A stretch of 58,600 nt of DNA from Desulfobacteraceae bacterium (GTDB lineage: Bacteria > Desulfobacterota > Desulfobacteria > Desulfobacterales > Desulfosalsimonadaceae): contig JAABTJ010000018.1 of the NCBI GenBank assembly GCA_011389935.1, positions 1-58,600 on the forward strand, in the 5' to 3' direction. Both the position numbers and the translations under genes were made by a program. Within the stretch, counting starts at the first letter, position 1, and every line of letters begins with the position of its first letter. Under the pieces are notes generated by a model, which ran no database searches, had not been told where the DNA came from, and worked only from the letters and a program-made list of their open reading frames with translations. Of the stretch, positions 1 through 9,492 are shown piece by piece.

Positions 1-45
1 CCCATGTAAAATGAAATTGAACCTTTCAAATAAACCGGGGAACCC

Positions 46-1062
46 ATGCCGAAAAAAATCAATTCCGACAGCAAATACGGCCAGAAAATCATCACCCTTT
101 TTGCGAAGCTGATGTTTTCCAACGAAAAGCACTCGCTGGTGGATCTCGCCCGGACGCTGGAATGCTCCAAGCAGTCCGTCATGCGGATGATCGATGACAT
201 TACGATGTTCTACGGGGTCCAGTTGACGGAGTCCTACGAGGGGAAGCGGAAGTATTACCAGATCGCGCAGAAGCCGGGTGCCGTGCCCCTGGTGAGCATG
301 TCCGAATCGGAGTTCCATGTGCTCCAGATGTGCCGGGCCTTTACAGAGCACTTACTGGGCCGCCAGCTCTTCGGGGAGGCCGCCCAGGCCCTGATGAAAA
401 GCCAGGCCCTGCTGCCGGATGACAATGTCGTATCCGGCAAGCACTTTGCATCGCTTATTCCCGGAAACATCGACTACACGCCGCATCACCGGAACATCCG
501 GACCCTCATCCGGGCGATGGATGAAAAAAAGGTGTGCCGCATCGCCTATTTGTCGCTCATGTCGGAGAGCGAAAAAACCTTTTACATCAAGCCGCTCAAG
601 ATTTTCTCCCACAAGGACACCGTATACCTGCATGCCCGCATGGCGAAATCTCCGGGCAAACCCTACAAAGAACCCAAATATGACCCGCTGCTGGCCATCC
701 ACCGGATCAAAGAGCTGCAAATCACGGACAGGGCGTACGTGTTTCCGGCAAACTACGATTTTGAAAAGACGTTCAACCAGAATTTCGGGGTGATCAAGGA
801 AAAGGCGTTTGACGCAGTGGTTGAATTTCAGGGCTACGCGGCAAAATACGTGTCGGAGCGCACCTGGAGCCCCGGCCAGGAAATCGCCCAACTGCCCGGC
901 GGAAAAATCAGGCTCACGTTTACCACATCCTCGCGGCCGGAGCTGGTTTCCTGGATTTTATCCTTTGGTGCGGAAGCAAGGGTCCTTGCGCCGGACTGGC
1001 TGGTGGAGGAAGTCTCTTCGGTGATCGGCGAAATGGCGGGAAAGTATCAGCTGAGGGGCTGA
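46..1062 (+). CDS. WYL-domain transcriptional regulator
   Basis: A 338-residue cytoplasmic DNA-binding regulator. Residues about 12-75 form a winged helix-turn-helix (DLARTLECSKQSVMRMIDDI), residues about 140-225 a WYL ligand-sensing domain, and the C-terminal 80 residues a WCX-like extension. This is the usual length and order for the family. WYL domains are known to sense nucleotides or other small ligands and to control stress, DNA-damage or defence genes. The ATG is preceded by GGGGAA at a suitable distance. The gene stands alone, and the following lipocalin gene is separated by about 130 bases with no obvious shared function. The target operon cannot be inferred, because the upstream neighbour lies outside the window. 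Confidence 0.87.
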   Translation: MPKKINSDSKYGQKIITLFAKLMFSNEKHSLVDLARTLECSKQSVMRMIDDITMFYGVQLTESYEGKRKYYQIAQKPGAVPLVSMSESEFHVLQMCRAFTEHLLGRQLFGEAAQALMKSQALLPDDNVVSGKHFASLIPGNIDYTPHHRNIRTLIRAMDEKKVCRIAYLSLMSESEKTFYIKPLKIFSHKDTVYLHARMAKSPGKPYKEPKYDPLLAIHRIKELQITDRAYVFPANYDFEKTFNQNFGVIKEKAFDAVVEFQGYAAKYVSERTWSPGQEIAQLPGGKIRLTFTTSSRPELVSWILSFGAEARVLAPDWLVEEVSSVIGEMAGKYQLRG

Positions 1063-1195
1063 ACGGCACCCTTGCCCTTTTTCAAAAATGGTGCAATATT
1101 CATCTAGTATCAAGTAACACCGTTTCTGCGACGCAGCAACTCGCTGTGCCGGTTTCCGGCACACTGGTACGGCCATGAAAAAAGGAGTCCGCCAA

Positions 1196-1735
1196 ATGAA
1201 AAAACTGCTATTATCACTGGCAATAATGCTCATGGTGGCCGGCTGCGTGCGCATCCCCCAAGGTGTTGAGCCGGTTACCGGTTTCGAAGTCGAACGCTAC
1301 CTGGGAACCTGGTATGAAATCGCCCGGCTGGACCACTCCTTTGAAAGGGGGCTCCACGAGGTGAGCGCTGCGTACACGCTTATGGAGGACGGCGGGATAA
1401 AGGTCGTCAACAGCGGGTACAACCCCGAAAAGGAAGAATGGAAAGAAGCGACCGGCAAGGCATACGTTGTGGGCGACCCGGGTACCGGCCGGCTCAAGGT
1501 TTCCTTCTGGGGGCCTTTTTACGGCGCATACAACATCATTGCGCTGGACAAGAAGGACTATTCCTATGCAATGGTATGCGGCCCGACCCGGTCATATCTC
1601 TGGATACTGGCAAGAAAGCCGGTCATGCCCGAACCCCTGAAGGCCGAACTGATCATGAAGGCGGACAAACTGGGGTTTGAAACAGATGAACTGATTCATG
1701 TAACACATACGTTGACGACATCGCGCTTTCAATAG
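1196..1735 (+). CDS. Lipocalin family outer-membrane lipoprotein (Blc-like)
   Basis: A 179-residue lipoprotein. A short signal peptide ends in a lipobox (MVAGC, Cys17), predicting lipid attachment and outer-membrane anchoring. The lipocalin signature G-T-W-Y-E-I-A-R starts near residue 37, followed by a strand-rich barrel, as in bacterial Blc proteins that bind lysophospholipids or other hydrophobic molecules. I chose the ATG after AAGGAG (7-8 bases upstream). An in-frame ATG 21 bases earlier would place MKKGVRQ before the signal peptide and lacks a comparable ribosome binding site. The stop codon and last residues fall inside one end of a MITE-like repeat, so the C-terminus may have been altered by its insertion. 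Confidence 0.88.
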   Translation: MKKLLLSLAIMLMVAGCVRIPQGVEPVTGFEVERYLGTWYEIARLDHSFERGLHEVSAAYTLMEDGGIKVVNSGYNPEKEEWKEATGKAYVVGDPGTGRLKVSFWGPFYGAYNIIALDKKDYSYAMVCGPTRSYLWILARKPVMPEPLKAELIMKADKLGFETDELIHVTHTLTTSRFQ

Positions 1736-1866
1736 ACATAATGATCCGGAGAACCTCGCAGGGGCACCCCTTGCGGGAAAACTGATTCCGGGCACCCGCA
1801 AAGGAGCCCCTACGGGCCCATATTCTGCGGGAATATTTATCGCTCCATACAAGAATGCAAAAATTA
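1727..1866 (-). repeat. MITE-like repeat, copy 1 (140 bp, minus orientation)
   Basis: Read on the minus strand it begins TTTTTGCATTCTTGTAT, continues GATAAATATTCCC, contains GGGCCCGTAGGGG, and ends GGATCATTATGTCTATTG. The same start, GGGCCCGTAGGGG core and GGATCATTGTGTCTATT end occur near 14.2 kb, and the start alone near 16.1 kb. The two ends are imperfect inverted repeats built around TATAGACA/TGTCTATT. This copy is longer than copy 2 and overlaps the lipocalin stop codon. No transposase is present, so movement in trans is an inference. Confidence 0.6.
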
Positions 1867-1936
1867 GGAAAAGGAAACGTTTTCCCCTTGTTCAAAATGA
1901 TCGGCCCGGCCAAAATGTGCAATTGGAGGTGATTCA

Positions 1937-3883
1937 ATGCTGAACAGAGGATTTAATCGTCTGAAATTTGAGCTTGAGCGCATTGTTTTACGCGGCGCCC
2001 GCTATCAATTGCTTATCATCGCCGTTTTGATCTGTCTTGTTTCACTCACAGCCGGACTGCTGGCGTTTCTCTTTACCAACACATTTACAGCTTACGGAGA
2101 ATCAACCTGGTGGGCCTTTCTGCGTCTTACCGATCCCGGTTATCTGGGCGATGACGAGGGCCGGCTGCTTCAAACCGTTTCAACAATCGTTACCGTACTG
2201 GGTTACGTACTTTTTATGGGCGCACTGATCGCCATCATGACCCAATGGCTTCAAAGCACCATGAGGAAACTGGAAAGCGGCCTGACACCCATAACACAGA
2301 AGGATCACATCCTCATTCTCGGATGGACGAATCGAACGGCAGCGATTGTTCAGGAACTGGTTCTTTCCGAAGGCCGGGTCAGGCGTTTTTTAAAGCGCAT
2401 CGGGGCAAAAAAGCTGCACATTGTTATCCTGGCCGAGGAGGTCACAACCGCTCTTCCTTTTGAGTTGAAGGAAAAATTGGGGAGCAGCTATAATGAAAGA
2501 CAAATCACATTCAGGTCAGGCTCACCCCTGCGTATCGACCACCTGAAGCGCGTCGATTTTATGAACGCAGGGGTGATTATGCTGCCCGGATCCGATTTCG
2601 CCTTCGAAGGCCTGGAGATCACGGATACCCGGATCATCAAGTCGCTTTTGACGATATCGAATTACGGCCATTTGCAGGCTGCAGAAAGATATCCACTGGT
2701 GGTTGCCGAATTGATCGACGCCCGAAAAATTCCTGTTGCACAGACAGCATATCAGGAAAATATCGAGGTTATTGCCAGCGATGCGGTTATCAGTCGGTTG
2801 ATCGCCCAGAACGTTCGACACAGAGGCCTGTCCTATGTATTTTCAGAACTGCTGACCCACAGCCAGGGAAACGGCGTCTATATCCGGGAATGGCAAAAAT
2901 TCGAGGGCATCCAGATCCATGATTTGACAGAAGCCTTTCCCAGGGCAATCCTGTTGGGCCTGCTGCGAAAAAAGGATGGTGCATTGCAGCCCATTCTCAA
3001 CCCTCCTGATGGTTTTACATTACAATCCGATGACCGCATTGTCTTTCTTGCAAGAAAATATTCAGATACAGAGGCTTTAGAGAATTTTACCCGAAAAACA
3101 TCGAAACGGGATCAGGCCCATACAATACGAGAGGAGAATTCCAGGAAGAAACTCCTTATTCTGGGATGGAACCATAAAATGCCCGCCCTTATTCAGGAAT
3201 TCGACACCTATGAAAACGAACACTTTGAGATCGACATCCTTTCAAGGATTCCTATCGCGCAGAGAGAGGAATACATGTCCCGGTACAATTCCCATCAAAC
3301 AGGCGTCACACTGCGCCACCTTGAAGGCGATTACACCTCTGTTTCCGATCTTCAACGAATCGACCCGGAACAATATGACAATATCGTTTTCCTGTCCAAC
3401 AGCTGGCTGGCTTCAAACGAAGAGTCCGACGCGCGCACCATACTGGGCTATCTCATATTGAAGCGGATACTGCCAGGAGATTCCGTAAAACCTGACATTC
3501 TCGTTGAGCTTATGGATCCTGAGAATGAAAAACTCTTTCAACAGCGTACCGGGGAAGTTCTCATCAGCCCCTATATTTTAAGCCATATTCTCGCCCATGT
3601 CTCGCTCCGAAGGGAGTTGAATGTGGTCTTTGATGAGCTGTTCACTGTCGGAGGCGCTGAAATTTACTTTCGTCCGGCATCCTTTTTTCATTTCACGAAA
3701 AATGAAATGCGTTTCAAAGAAATCGGGGAAGTCGTTTCAGAGAAAGGGGAAATTGTCTTGGGCGTAAGGGATCTGTCGAAAGAAATGGACGGCACGGGCG
3801 GGATTTATCTGAATCCCGCCAGGGATATGCCGTTTCAATTGAACGATTCCATTGAACTGGTCGTCCTGACCACCTATCATTGA
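1937..3883 (+). CDS. CASTOR/POLLUX-type ion channel with tandem RCK (TrkA-N) regions
   Basis: A 648-residue membrane protein resembling bacterial homologues of the plant CASTOR/POLLUX channels and RCK-gated potassium channels. Transmembrane helix 1 is about residues 24-47, a pore-loop-like segment 54-73 includes TDPGYLGDD, and helix 2 is 78-103. Two Rossmann-like regulatory regions follow, each opening with a hydrophobic strand and ILGW (HILILGW near 129, KLLILGW near 404), as in RCK domains that gate ion flow by binding nucleotides or cations. The family is conserved but ion selectivity differs between members, so potassium or calcium transport is unproven here. GGAGGTGATTCA precedes the ATG. 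It appears monocistronic. Confidence 0.82.
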   Translation: MLNRGFNRLKFELERIVLRGARYQLLIIAVLICLVSLTAGLLAFLFTNTFTAYGESTWWAFLRLTDPGYLGDDEGRLLQTVSTIVTVLGYVLFMGALIAIMTQWLQSTMRKLESGLTPITQKDHILILGWTNRTAAIVQELVLSEGRVRRFLKRIGAKKLHIVILAEEVTTALPFELKEKLGSSYNERQITFRSGSPLRIDHLKRVDFMNAGVIMLPGSDFAFEGLEITDTRIIKSLLTISNYGHLQAAERYPLVVAELIDARKIPVAQTAYQENIEVIASDAVISRLIAQNVRHRGLSYVFSELLTHSQGNGVYIREWQKFEGIQIHDLTEAFPRAILLGLLRKKDGALQPILNPPDGFTLQSDDRIVFLARKYSDTEALENFTRKTSKRDQAHTIREENSRKKLLILGWNHKMPALIQEFDTYENEHFEIDILSRIPIAQREEYMSRYNSHQTGVTLRHLEGDYTSVSDLQRIDPEQYDNIVFLSNSWLASNEESDARTILGYLILKRILPGDSVKPDILVELMDPENEKLFQQRTGEVLISPYILSHILAHVSLRRELNVVFDELFTVGGAEIYFRPASFFHFTKNEMRFKEIGEVVSEKGEIVLGVRDLSKEMDGTGGIYLNPARDMPFQLNDSIELVVLTTYH

Positions 3884-4145
3884 ATGATAAAAAAAAGGAT
3901 GCCCTCTTTTGCTGTTTTTCTTCATCCCCATGAAACAGCAAACGCCGCAAATGGCTTTACCGACTGCCCGATTTTTGGTATATTTAGACAGTAAGTTCCA
4001 TATCAAAACCGTCTTTGGGCCCAATCTCTTTGTTGTTGTCTCACTCCCAAGCACTTGGCCGTAAACGGAAAACAGTGACCCAGGTCATCCCTGCATTTCT
4101 GAAACGGGTCTTTCAGGATGCAATCAACGATGATTTACAAGCATA

Positions 4146-7100
4146 ATGAGATTTTCTTCCGGTATGGAAAAATACTTTTGCCCGATAACCGGCCTTGAAT
4201 TATACACCCGCCCCGAATGGCAGCACCAGAAAATCGGCAACGATTATACGGTCGATTTCTGGGTGATCGGGGATTCCATCATCTACACCCGGCCGGCCGG
4301 CAATGTAAATCTCAAAACAATCAAATCCTCCCTGCGAATCGATGAAGCTGTTGCCGCCCATGTTGCCGGCGGGACCGGCCGATACATCCAGATCGAAGAC
4401 TATTCCCAACTCCACAGCGTGACCTTTGACGCCAGAAGGCATTTTGCAGACTACTATGCCAACAATACGCGGGTGGAGGCGGTGTTTTTATGCAACCTCT
4501 CGCAGCTCATGAGTCTTGCAATAAAAATCGGAAAACGATTTGCCTTTCCCGGTCTTACGATTTTTAACGGCGGATATTATCGCCATGCTGTTGAAAAAGC
4601 ACTTGAGATCTGTGAGGCCAGGGGTCTTCCCAAGGGGCGGTTTGTATTCAATCAACCGCTCAGATACCGGGAAGAAAGCAAAAACCTCTCTCCGGTGGCG
4701 CTTCTCACAACCCCCCAATGGGAGATCAAAACCCCTGATTACAGAAGCCAAAACGTTGTTATCGATCAAAAGATCCTGTTGTCCATGCCAGAAGGCCATC
4801 TTACCGCCGGGCACATACCGCTGATCCATAACGTCCATACTTCTGTTATGCAGCAGGCGGATTTTGACTATATTGTCGAAGATGCATCGAAAATGTCCGG
4901 ATTCACCCGCAAAAGCCTCCAGTTGCTTGTAAAATACGTCCTGAGCCTGCACCGTGAAAACCCTTTTCGGATGTATGTGATATTTGGCGCCAATGCGCTG
5001 ATCGCAACCGCCGCCAAAATGACCCGCCCTTTTACGCCCTTTGCCATCCGGACGGCCGGGGATATCAACAGCGCATTTGAAATGATCCGGCAGGATCAGA
5101 AAAATCAGCATGCCGAACCAAAAACACGGGAGGAGCGCCCGGACAGCCAGATTCAGCGATATATAGACGACCTTCTTTTATTTATCGGCAGCATCAACTG
5201 GGAAAAGGAGGGGATTGAATCGGAAGCCGGCGAATTTGACCCGGACCACCCGTTTGCCAGCATTTTCAATTCCATTGCGATAATCAAGGAGGAACTGGAC
5301 GATTTGACCGCCCGGCGGCGGGAAAACGAACTGACCATCCGGGAAAACGAGGAAAAATACAGCAAACTCTTCCTTTATTCAAACGACGCCATTTTCATCC
5401 ATGACCTGGACGGCCGGATTCTGGATGTAAACAATAAGGCGGTTGCGCTTTCGGGGTATTCAAAATCGGAAATGCTCGCTTTGAATGTACATGATCTCCA
5501 GGCCCGGGAGTCCCTGGAAGGAAGTCATACCGCGCTTGAGACGATGAAAGAAGACGGATTTTTCAATTTTGAAATCGAATGTAAGAAAAAAAACGGGGAA
5601 CGGTTTTCCGCGGAAATCTCCTCAAATATTTTTGAGATAAAAGGCCAGAAGGTCGTCCAGATGCTGATGCGGGATATCACCCAGAGAAAGGAAGCAGAGG
5701 GCGTTTTACGCAACTACCGGACGCTGGTTGAAACCATGAATGACGGCATGGCCATCGTCGACCCGCAACTTCATATCCGCTATGCCAACAATGCCCTGTG
5801 CAAAATAACGGGATACCATGCGGATGAAATCATCGGCCGGCCGGCAATCGATTTTCTGGATAAAAAAAACCAGCAGCGGCTGGAGGCCGAAATTTCCGAA
5901 TGGCCGGAGGACGACACGCATATCTTCGAAATCGACCTGACCGGCAAGGACAACCGAAGCATCTCCGCCATTGTATCCCCCACGTCGATTTACAACGATG
6001 AAGGGGAGTTTACCGGCTTCATGGGGATTATAACGGATATCAGCGATCTGAACAAAGCCCGGCGGGAAAAGGACCATCTCCAGGCGCAGCTTTTTCATTC
6101 CCAGAAAATGGAAGCCATAGGGACCCTGGCCGGGGGCGTGGCCCATGATTTCAACAACTACCTGACCATCATCCTGGGCTGCGCAGACCTGATGCAGGTG
6201 AAAAAGGACGATCAGGGCAAACAGGAAAAATATATCCAGGAAATCAAAAACGCCGCCGAGCATTCGGCGGCCCTGACACGGCAGCTATTGGCCTTCAGCC
6301 GGCGGCAGGTACTGGAAAAAACGACCATCAATATCAACCATGTGATCGTGAACATGGGGAAAATGCTCCGGCGGTTGATCGGTGAAAATATCGAACTCCA
6401 GACATCGCTTGCGCCGGACTTGCGCCAGGTCAATGCCGATCCCGGCCAAATCGAGCAGATTATTTTAAACCTCGCGGTCAATGCCCGGGACGCCATGCCC
6501 GACGGGGGCTGCCTGCGGATAATAACAGAAAATACCGTGATTGACGAATTCTACAGCCGCCAGTTTCCATATGCGCAGGCCGGCGACTTTGTCTGCATGA
6601 CGTTTGAAGACAACGGCGGCGGAATGACGCCGGACGTGGTGGAAAATATTTTTGAGCCATTTTTTTCCACCAAGGTTTCCGGCCAGGGAACAGGCCTCGG
6701 GCTGTCCGTAGTGTACGGGGTAATCAAACAACATGACGGCTGGATTGACGTCTACAGCGAGCCCTCCCATGGAAGCCGCTTTAAAATATATCTTCCCGTG
6801 AAAACCGGCCTTGCCGGCCAGGCTGGGGAAAAAGAGGCGGCATGGGGCAAAGATGCACAAAACGAATATCAAGGCAGCGGGGAGCGGATTCTCATCGTTG
6901 AAGACCAGAAGGAAGTGCGCGAAATGATCATTTCCGTGCTTGAAATGAACGGATATCAAGTCGAGTCGGCCGACTCCATTGCGGCAGCCAGGGAATTGAC
7001 CGCGGACAGGAAAGAGGGGTTTTCGCTATTATTCAGCGATGTCATCCTGCCGGACGGAAACGGTATTGATCTGGCGATAACGATAACCGCTGATCATCCG

Positions 7101-7247
7101 GATACAAAGGTGCTGTTAAGCAGCGGCTATACAGAGGAAAAGTCCCGCATTGACATCATCGAGAAAAACCGCTTCCATTTCCTCCAGAAGCCCTATCCCA
7201 TAGCGGCGATGCTGGAAAAAGTCAGCGAGGCACTGAACCGCCAATGA
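4146..7247 (+). CDS. Hybrid sensor histidine kinase (duplicated N-terminal module, 2 PAS, HisKA, HATPase, REC)
   Basis: A 1033-residue soluble hybrid kinase with no transmembrane segment. Residues 1-340 are not a domain I recognise but hold two diverged copies of one pattern (about 79-150 and 230-318). Two PAS domains follow (about 400-515 and 518-630). The dimerisation/phosphoacceptor helix carries LAGGVAHDFNN with His667. The ATPase domain has NLAVNARDAM, DNGGGM and GQGTGLGLS. A C-terminal receiver has acidic residues near 919-920, phospho-acceptor Asp965 (FSDVILPD) and Lys1015. A phosphorelay from His667 to Asp965 is expected; the output partner is not encoded next to it. The start is uncertain: an internal ATG at residue 7 is equally plausible, and neither has a strong Shine-Dalgarno. 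Confidence 0.88.
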   Translation: MRFSSGMEKYFCPITGLELYTRPEWQHQKIGNDYTVDFWVIGDSIIYTRPAGNVNLKTIKSSLRIDEAVAAHVAGGTGRYIQIEDYSQLHSVTFDARRHFADYYANNTRVEAVFLCNLSQLMSLAIKIGKRFAFPGLTIFNGGYYRHAVEKALEICEARGLPKGRFVFNQPLRYREESKNLSPVALLTTPQWEIKTPDYRSQNVVIDQKILLSMPEGHLTAGHIPLIHNVHTSVMQQADFDYIVEDASKMSGFTRKSLQLLVKYVLSLHRENPFRMYVIFGANALIATAAKMTRPFTPFAIRTAGDINSAFEMIRQDQKNQHAEPKTREERPDSQIQRYIDDLLLFIGSINWEKEGIESEAGEFDPDHPFASIFNSIAIIKEELDDLTARRRENELTIRENEEKYSKLFLYSNDAIFIHDLDGRILDVNNKAVALSGYSKSEMLALNVHDLQARESLEGSHTALETMKEDGFFNFEIECKKKNGERFSAEISSNIFEIKGQKVVQMLMRDITQRKEAEGVLRNYRTLVETMNDGMAIVDPQLHIRYANNALCKITGYHADEIIGRPAIDFLDKKNQQRLEAEISEWPEDDTHIFEIDLTGKDNRSISAIVSPTSIYNDEGEFTGFMGIITDISDLNKARREKDHLQAQLFHSQKMEAIGTLAGGVAHDFNNYLTIILGCADLMQVKKDDQGKQEKYIQEIKNAAEHSAALTRQLLAFSRRQVLEKTTININHVIVNMGKMLRRLIGENIELQTSLAPDLRQVNADPGQIEQIILNLAVNARDAMPDGGCLRIITENTVIDEFYSRQFPYAQAGDFVCMTFEDNGGGMTPDVVENIFEPFFSTKVSGQGTGLGLSVVYGVIKQHDGWIDVYSEPSHGSRFKIYLPVKTGLAGQAGEKEAAWGKDAQNEYQGSGERILIVEDQKEVREMIISVLEMNGYQVESADSIAAARELTADRKEGFSLLFSDVILPDGNGIDLAITITADHPDTKVLLSSGYTEEKSRIDIIEKNRFHFLQKPYPIAAMLEKVSEALNRQ

Positions 7248-7364
7248 ATCGTATGGCAATCATGAATGACACAGGCCGCTCCCCCATGATCGAAGTCCCG
7301 AAAATATCCGCAGAGCGCATGAGAGGCATTATTCTCCAGACCTCTTCAAAAATGTGAGGACAAC

Positions 7365-8312
7365 ATGCAATCCATTTCCGGGCTCATAGCGCCCTACCGA
7401 ACGGTTCGAACCCGGCTGCAGGGTTTTCCGGGAAAAAAGGTGCTGGTGCTTGAAGGCGGAGGGATGCGCGGCATATTCCTGGTCGGCGTTCTGCAGGCAT
7501 TCCTGGACCGGGGGTATTTTCCGTGGCGCGGCATTATCGGCACCTCCGCGGGTGCGCTCGTGGGAACGGTCTACGCCGCCCGGCAGATTCACCTTGCCCG
7601 GGATGTGTTTTTTTCGGACCTGCTCTCGGGCGAGTTTATCCGCCTGACCAACATATTCCGACGGGAAAAGCATATCCTCAACCTGGACTGGATGGTGGAC
7701 AATTTCATCGCGCAGGAAGGGGGCCTGGATTTTCGGCGGCTGCGCACCACGGCGTGCCCCGTGATCATTGTCACCACAAGTTTTTACCAGCACGCGCCGC
7801 TTCGCCCCATGTACCTGGATACCCGCTGCGATGATATTCTTCTGGCATTGAAGGCCTCCGCCGCCATCCCGTTTTTTTACCGCAATTTTGTTCCTTATAA
7901 AGACGAGATGCTCATGGACGGCAGCGTTTGCGACCCGCTGCCGTACAAAAAGGCCCTGGAGATGGGCTTTGCGGAAAAAGACATACTGGTGGTGACCACG
8001 CGCCCCCGGGGCTACCGGAAAGAGCGCGAGTCGTTCTGGGCCAAGAAACTCTATGAAGCCCACTACAAGGAGGAGCAGTACCAGTACCTGATCTCCGCCC
8101 TGAACGACCATTACGGCAAATACAACCAGCTGCTCGACGAATTGGAGCAGGACCACCCCGGTATCGAGGTGATTTATCCGCCCGCTGATTTCAAGGTCAA
8201 CCGGCTCACGCGCAGCGAAGATAAAATCCTTTCGGGCTTTTCGCAGGGGGTCAGGGCCGCCCGCAGCTACCTGTACGGGCTGAGGGATCAGGCGCCGCAG
8301 GATGCGGACTGA
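7365..8312 (+). CDS. Patatin-like phospholipase
   Basis: A 315-residue putative lipid acyl hydrolase of the patatin family. The glycine-rich oxyanion loop is GGGMRG (31-36), the nucleophile elbow is G-T-S-A-G with Ser61, and the catalytic Asp lies in MDGSVCD (Asp185). Together these form the Ser-Asp dyad of the family. No signal peptide or membrane helix is seen, so it probably acts in the cytoplasm or on the inner face of the membrane. It resembles bacterial YjjU-type patatins in size. Its 3' end overlaps the next gene by 11 bases, suggesting co-translation. The substrate is unknown. An ACAACATG context with GAGGA upstream supports the start. Confidence 0.88.
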   Translation: MQSISGLIAPYRTVRTRLQGFPGKKVLVLEGGGMRGIFLVGVLQAFLDRGYFPWRGIIGTSAGALVGTVYAARQIHLARDVFFSDLLSGEFIRLTNIFRREKHILNLDWMVDNFIAQEGGLDFRRLRTTACPVIIVTTSFYQHAPLRPMYLDTRCDDILLALKASAAIPFFYRNFVPYKDEMLMDGSVCDPLPYKKALEMGFAEKDILVVTTRPRGYRKERESFWAKKLYEAHYKEEQYQYLISALNDHYGKYNQLLDELEQDHPGIEVIYPPADFKVNRLTRSEDKILSGFSQGVRAARSYLYGLRDQAPQDAD

Positions 8313-9045
8313 GGCGCCCGTGGACGAGAAAGAGCCGGTCTTTTTATCGATAGCGGAGGCGATTTCGGCCCTGCGAATCGATTTTGGCCAGTACGCCCCG
8401 CAGGTTTCCCTTTTCATGGATCTCTGCCCCCTGGTGCTGGGCCCGGACGTCAGGATCGTAAACGATTCGCGCGCCAACAGTCTGTGGATCGCAACCCCCG
8501 GCCGCGGGCACGTCAACCGGATGCGCCGGATCTCCCCCCGGGATCTTGGGCGCCTGCTGGTCGACACCCTTGCAAAGTCCCCTCCCGCTGCCAGGGTGAT
8601 GGCTGAAATCTGCCGGCGCACCTTTTTGGTCCATGCAGCGCCTTCCGGCCATGGCAGCGGGGAAAAACCCGGCGTCTGGGTACATATGGACATGGAAGGA
8701 TTCGAGTGCAGGCAGTGCGGCCGGTGCTGCCGGGAGCTCGATTACCGCCATGAGATCCTCCCTTTGGATTACGAGAACTGGATGGCGCTGGGAAGAGACG
8801 ATATCCTGGAGCGGGTGGCAACCGTGATCCGAGGTGGCCGAATCAATGCCTGTTCCGTGTGGGTGGAGCCGGGCACAAGGCGCTTTTCAGAAGTCTGCCC
8901 CTGGCTGGCCCCGGCAGACCCGAAAAAGAACTCCGGCCGCTGGCGCTGCCGCATCCATGAATGCAAGCCGGATATCTGCAAACAGTACCCCGGCACCCGG
9001 AAACACGCCCGGATGACCGGGTGTATCGGATTTGACCGCCCGTGA
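8302..9045 (+). CDS. YkgJ-type cysteine-cluster protein
   Basis: A 247-residue protein. Its C-terminal half carries the YkgJ/UPF0153-type cysteine cluster: FECRQCGRCC (Cys136, 139, 142, 143), then Cys216, Cys221, Cys226 in CRIHECKPDICKQYP, and Cys241. This pattern is believed to bind zinc or an Fe-S cluster, but the biochemical role of the family is not established. The N-terminal 120 residues are not recognised. It overlaps the patatin gene by 11 bases, so the two are probably produced together. The start lies within the patatin coding sequence; a GTG 18 bases further in is a possible alternative. Confidence 0.8.
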   Translation: MRTEAPVDEKEPVFLSIAEAISALRIDFGQYAPQVSLFMDLCPLVLGPDVRIVNDSRANSLWIATPGRGHVNRMRRISPRDLGRLLVDTLAKSPPAARVMAEICRRTFLVHAAPSGHGSGEKPGVWVHMDMEGFECRQCGRCCRELDYRHEILPLDYENWMALGRDDILERVATVIRGGRINACSVWVEPGTRRFSEVCPWLAPADPKKNSGRWRCRIHECKPDICKQYPGTRKHARMTGCIGFDRP

Positions 9046-9120
9046 TACGCCCTATCATTGCCAGACAACACCCAGAGAAGCCCTTCCGAATATTTTCCAC
9101 ATGAATCCTGACATTCTCCC

Positions 9121-9148
9121 TTGCATTTTGTATAAATCATGTTATGGT
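9121..9148 (+). promoter_or_regulatory. Predicted sigma-70 promoter of the cold-shock gene
   Basis: A -35-like TTGCAT and a -10-like TATGGT are separated by 16 bases. Transcription starting near 9155 would give a 5' untranslated region of about 120 bases before the cold-shock ATG. Long leaders are typical of cspA-type genes, where they act as RNA thermometers. The match is read from sequence only. Confidence 0.45.
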
Positions 9149-9275
9149 GGGGACAATCAATAATGGCCCGGGCTTAATTGACGGGCCGGTTTCGCTGAGG
9201 AAAAAATCCGTTTTTTACAGTGGTAGCCTCCAGTCAGAAACCGTGAGAACTTTGTATGAAAGGAGGATCAGCCCC

Positions 9276-9476
9276 ATGGAAAACGGAACGGTAAAATGGT
9301 TCAACGACAGCAAGGGTTTTGGTTTTATCGAGAGAGAAGACGGCCCCGACGTATTCGTTCATTTCTCCGCGATCAATTCAAGCGGTTTTAAATCGCTGAA
9401 TGAAGGCGACAAAGTGAGCTTTGAAGTTGAGCAGGGACAAAAAGGTCCGGCTGCAGCCAATGTAACGGTACTGTAA
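9276..9476 (+). CDS. Cold-shock domain protein (CspA family)
   Basis: A 66-residue single cold-shock domain. RNP-1 is KGFGFIE (13-19) and RNP-2 is VFVHF (26-30), with the usual N-terminal NGTVKWFN. Such proteins bind single-stranded RNA and DNA and act as RNA chaperones in the cytoplasm. I chose the ATG 9 bases after AAAGGAGG, which gives the exact family length. An upstream in-frame ATG would add 44 residues unlike any Csp and would cross the predicted leader. A long leader upstream and a strong terminator directly downstream show it is monocistronic. Confidence 0.97.
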   Translation: MENGTVKWFNDSKGFGFIEREDGPDVFVHFSAINSSGFKSLNEGDKVSFEVEQGQKGPAAANVTVL

Positions 9477-9492
9477 ACGTATCAAGCTACTG

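Noticed and set aside
7329-8693. A 454-codon open frame on the minus strand
   Set aside because: It lies opposite the patatin and YkgJ genes, which have clear motifs, and its own sequence has no recognisable domain. High GC at codon position 3 creates long antisense frames here.
9144-9275. N-terminal extension of the cold-shock protein
   Set aside because: The 44 extra residues are unlike Csp proteins, and the downstream ATG has AAAGGAGG at correct spacing.
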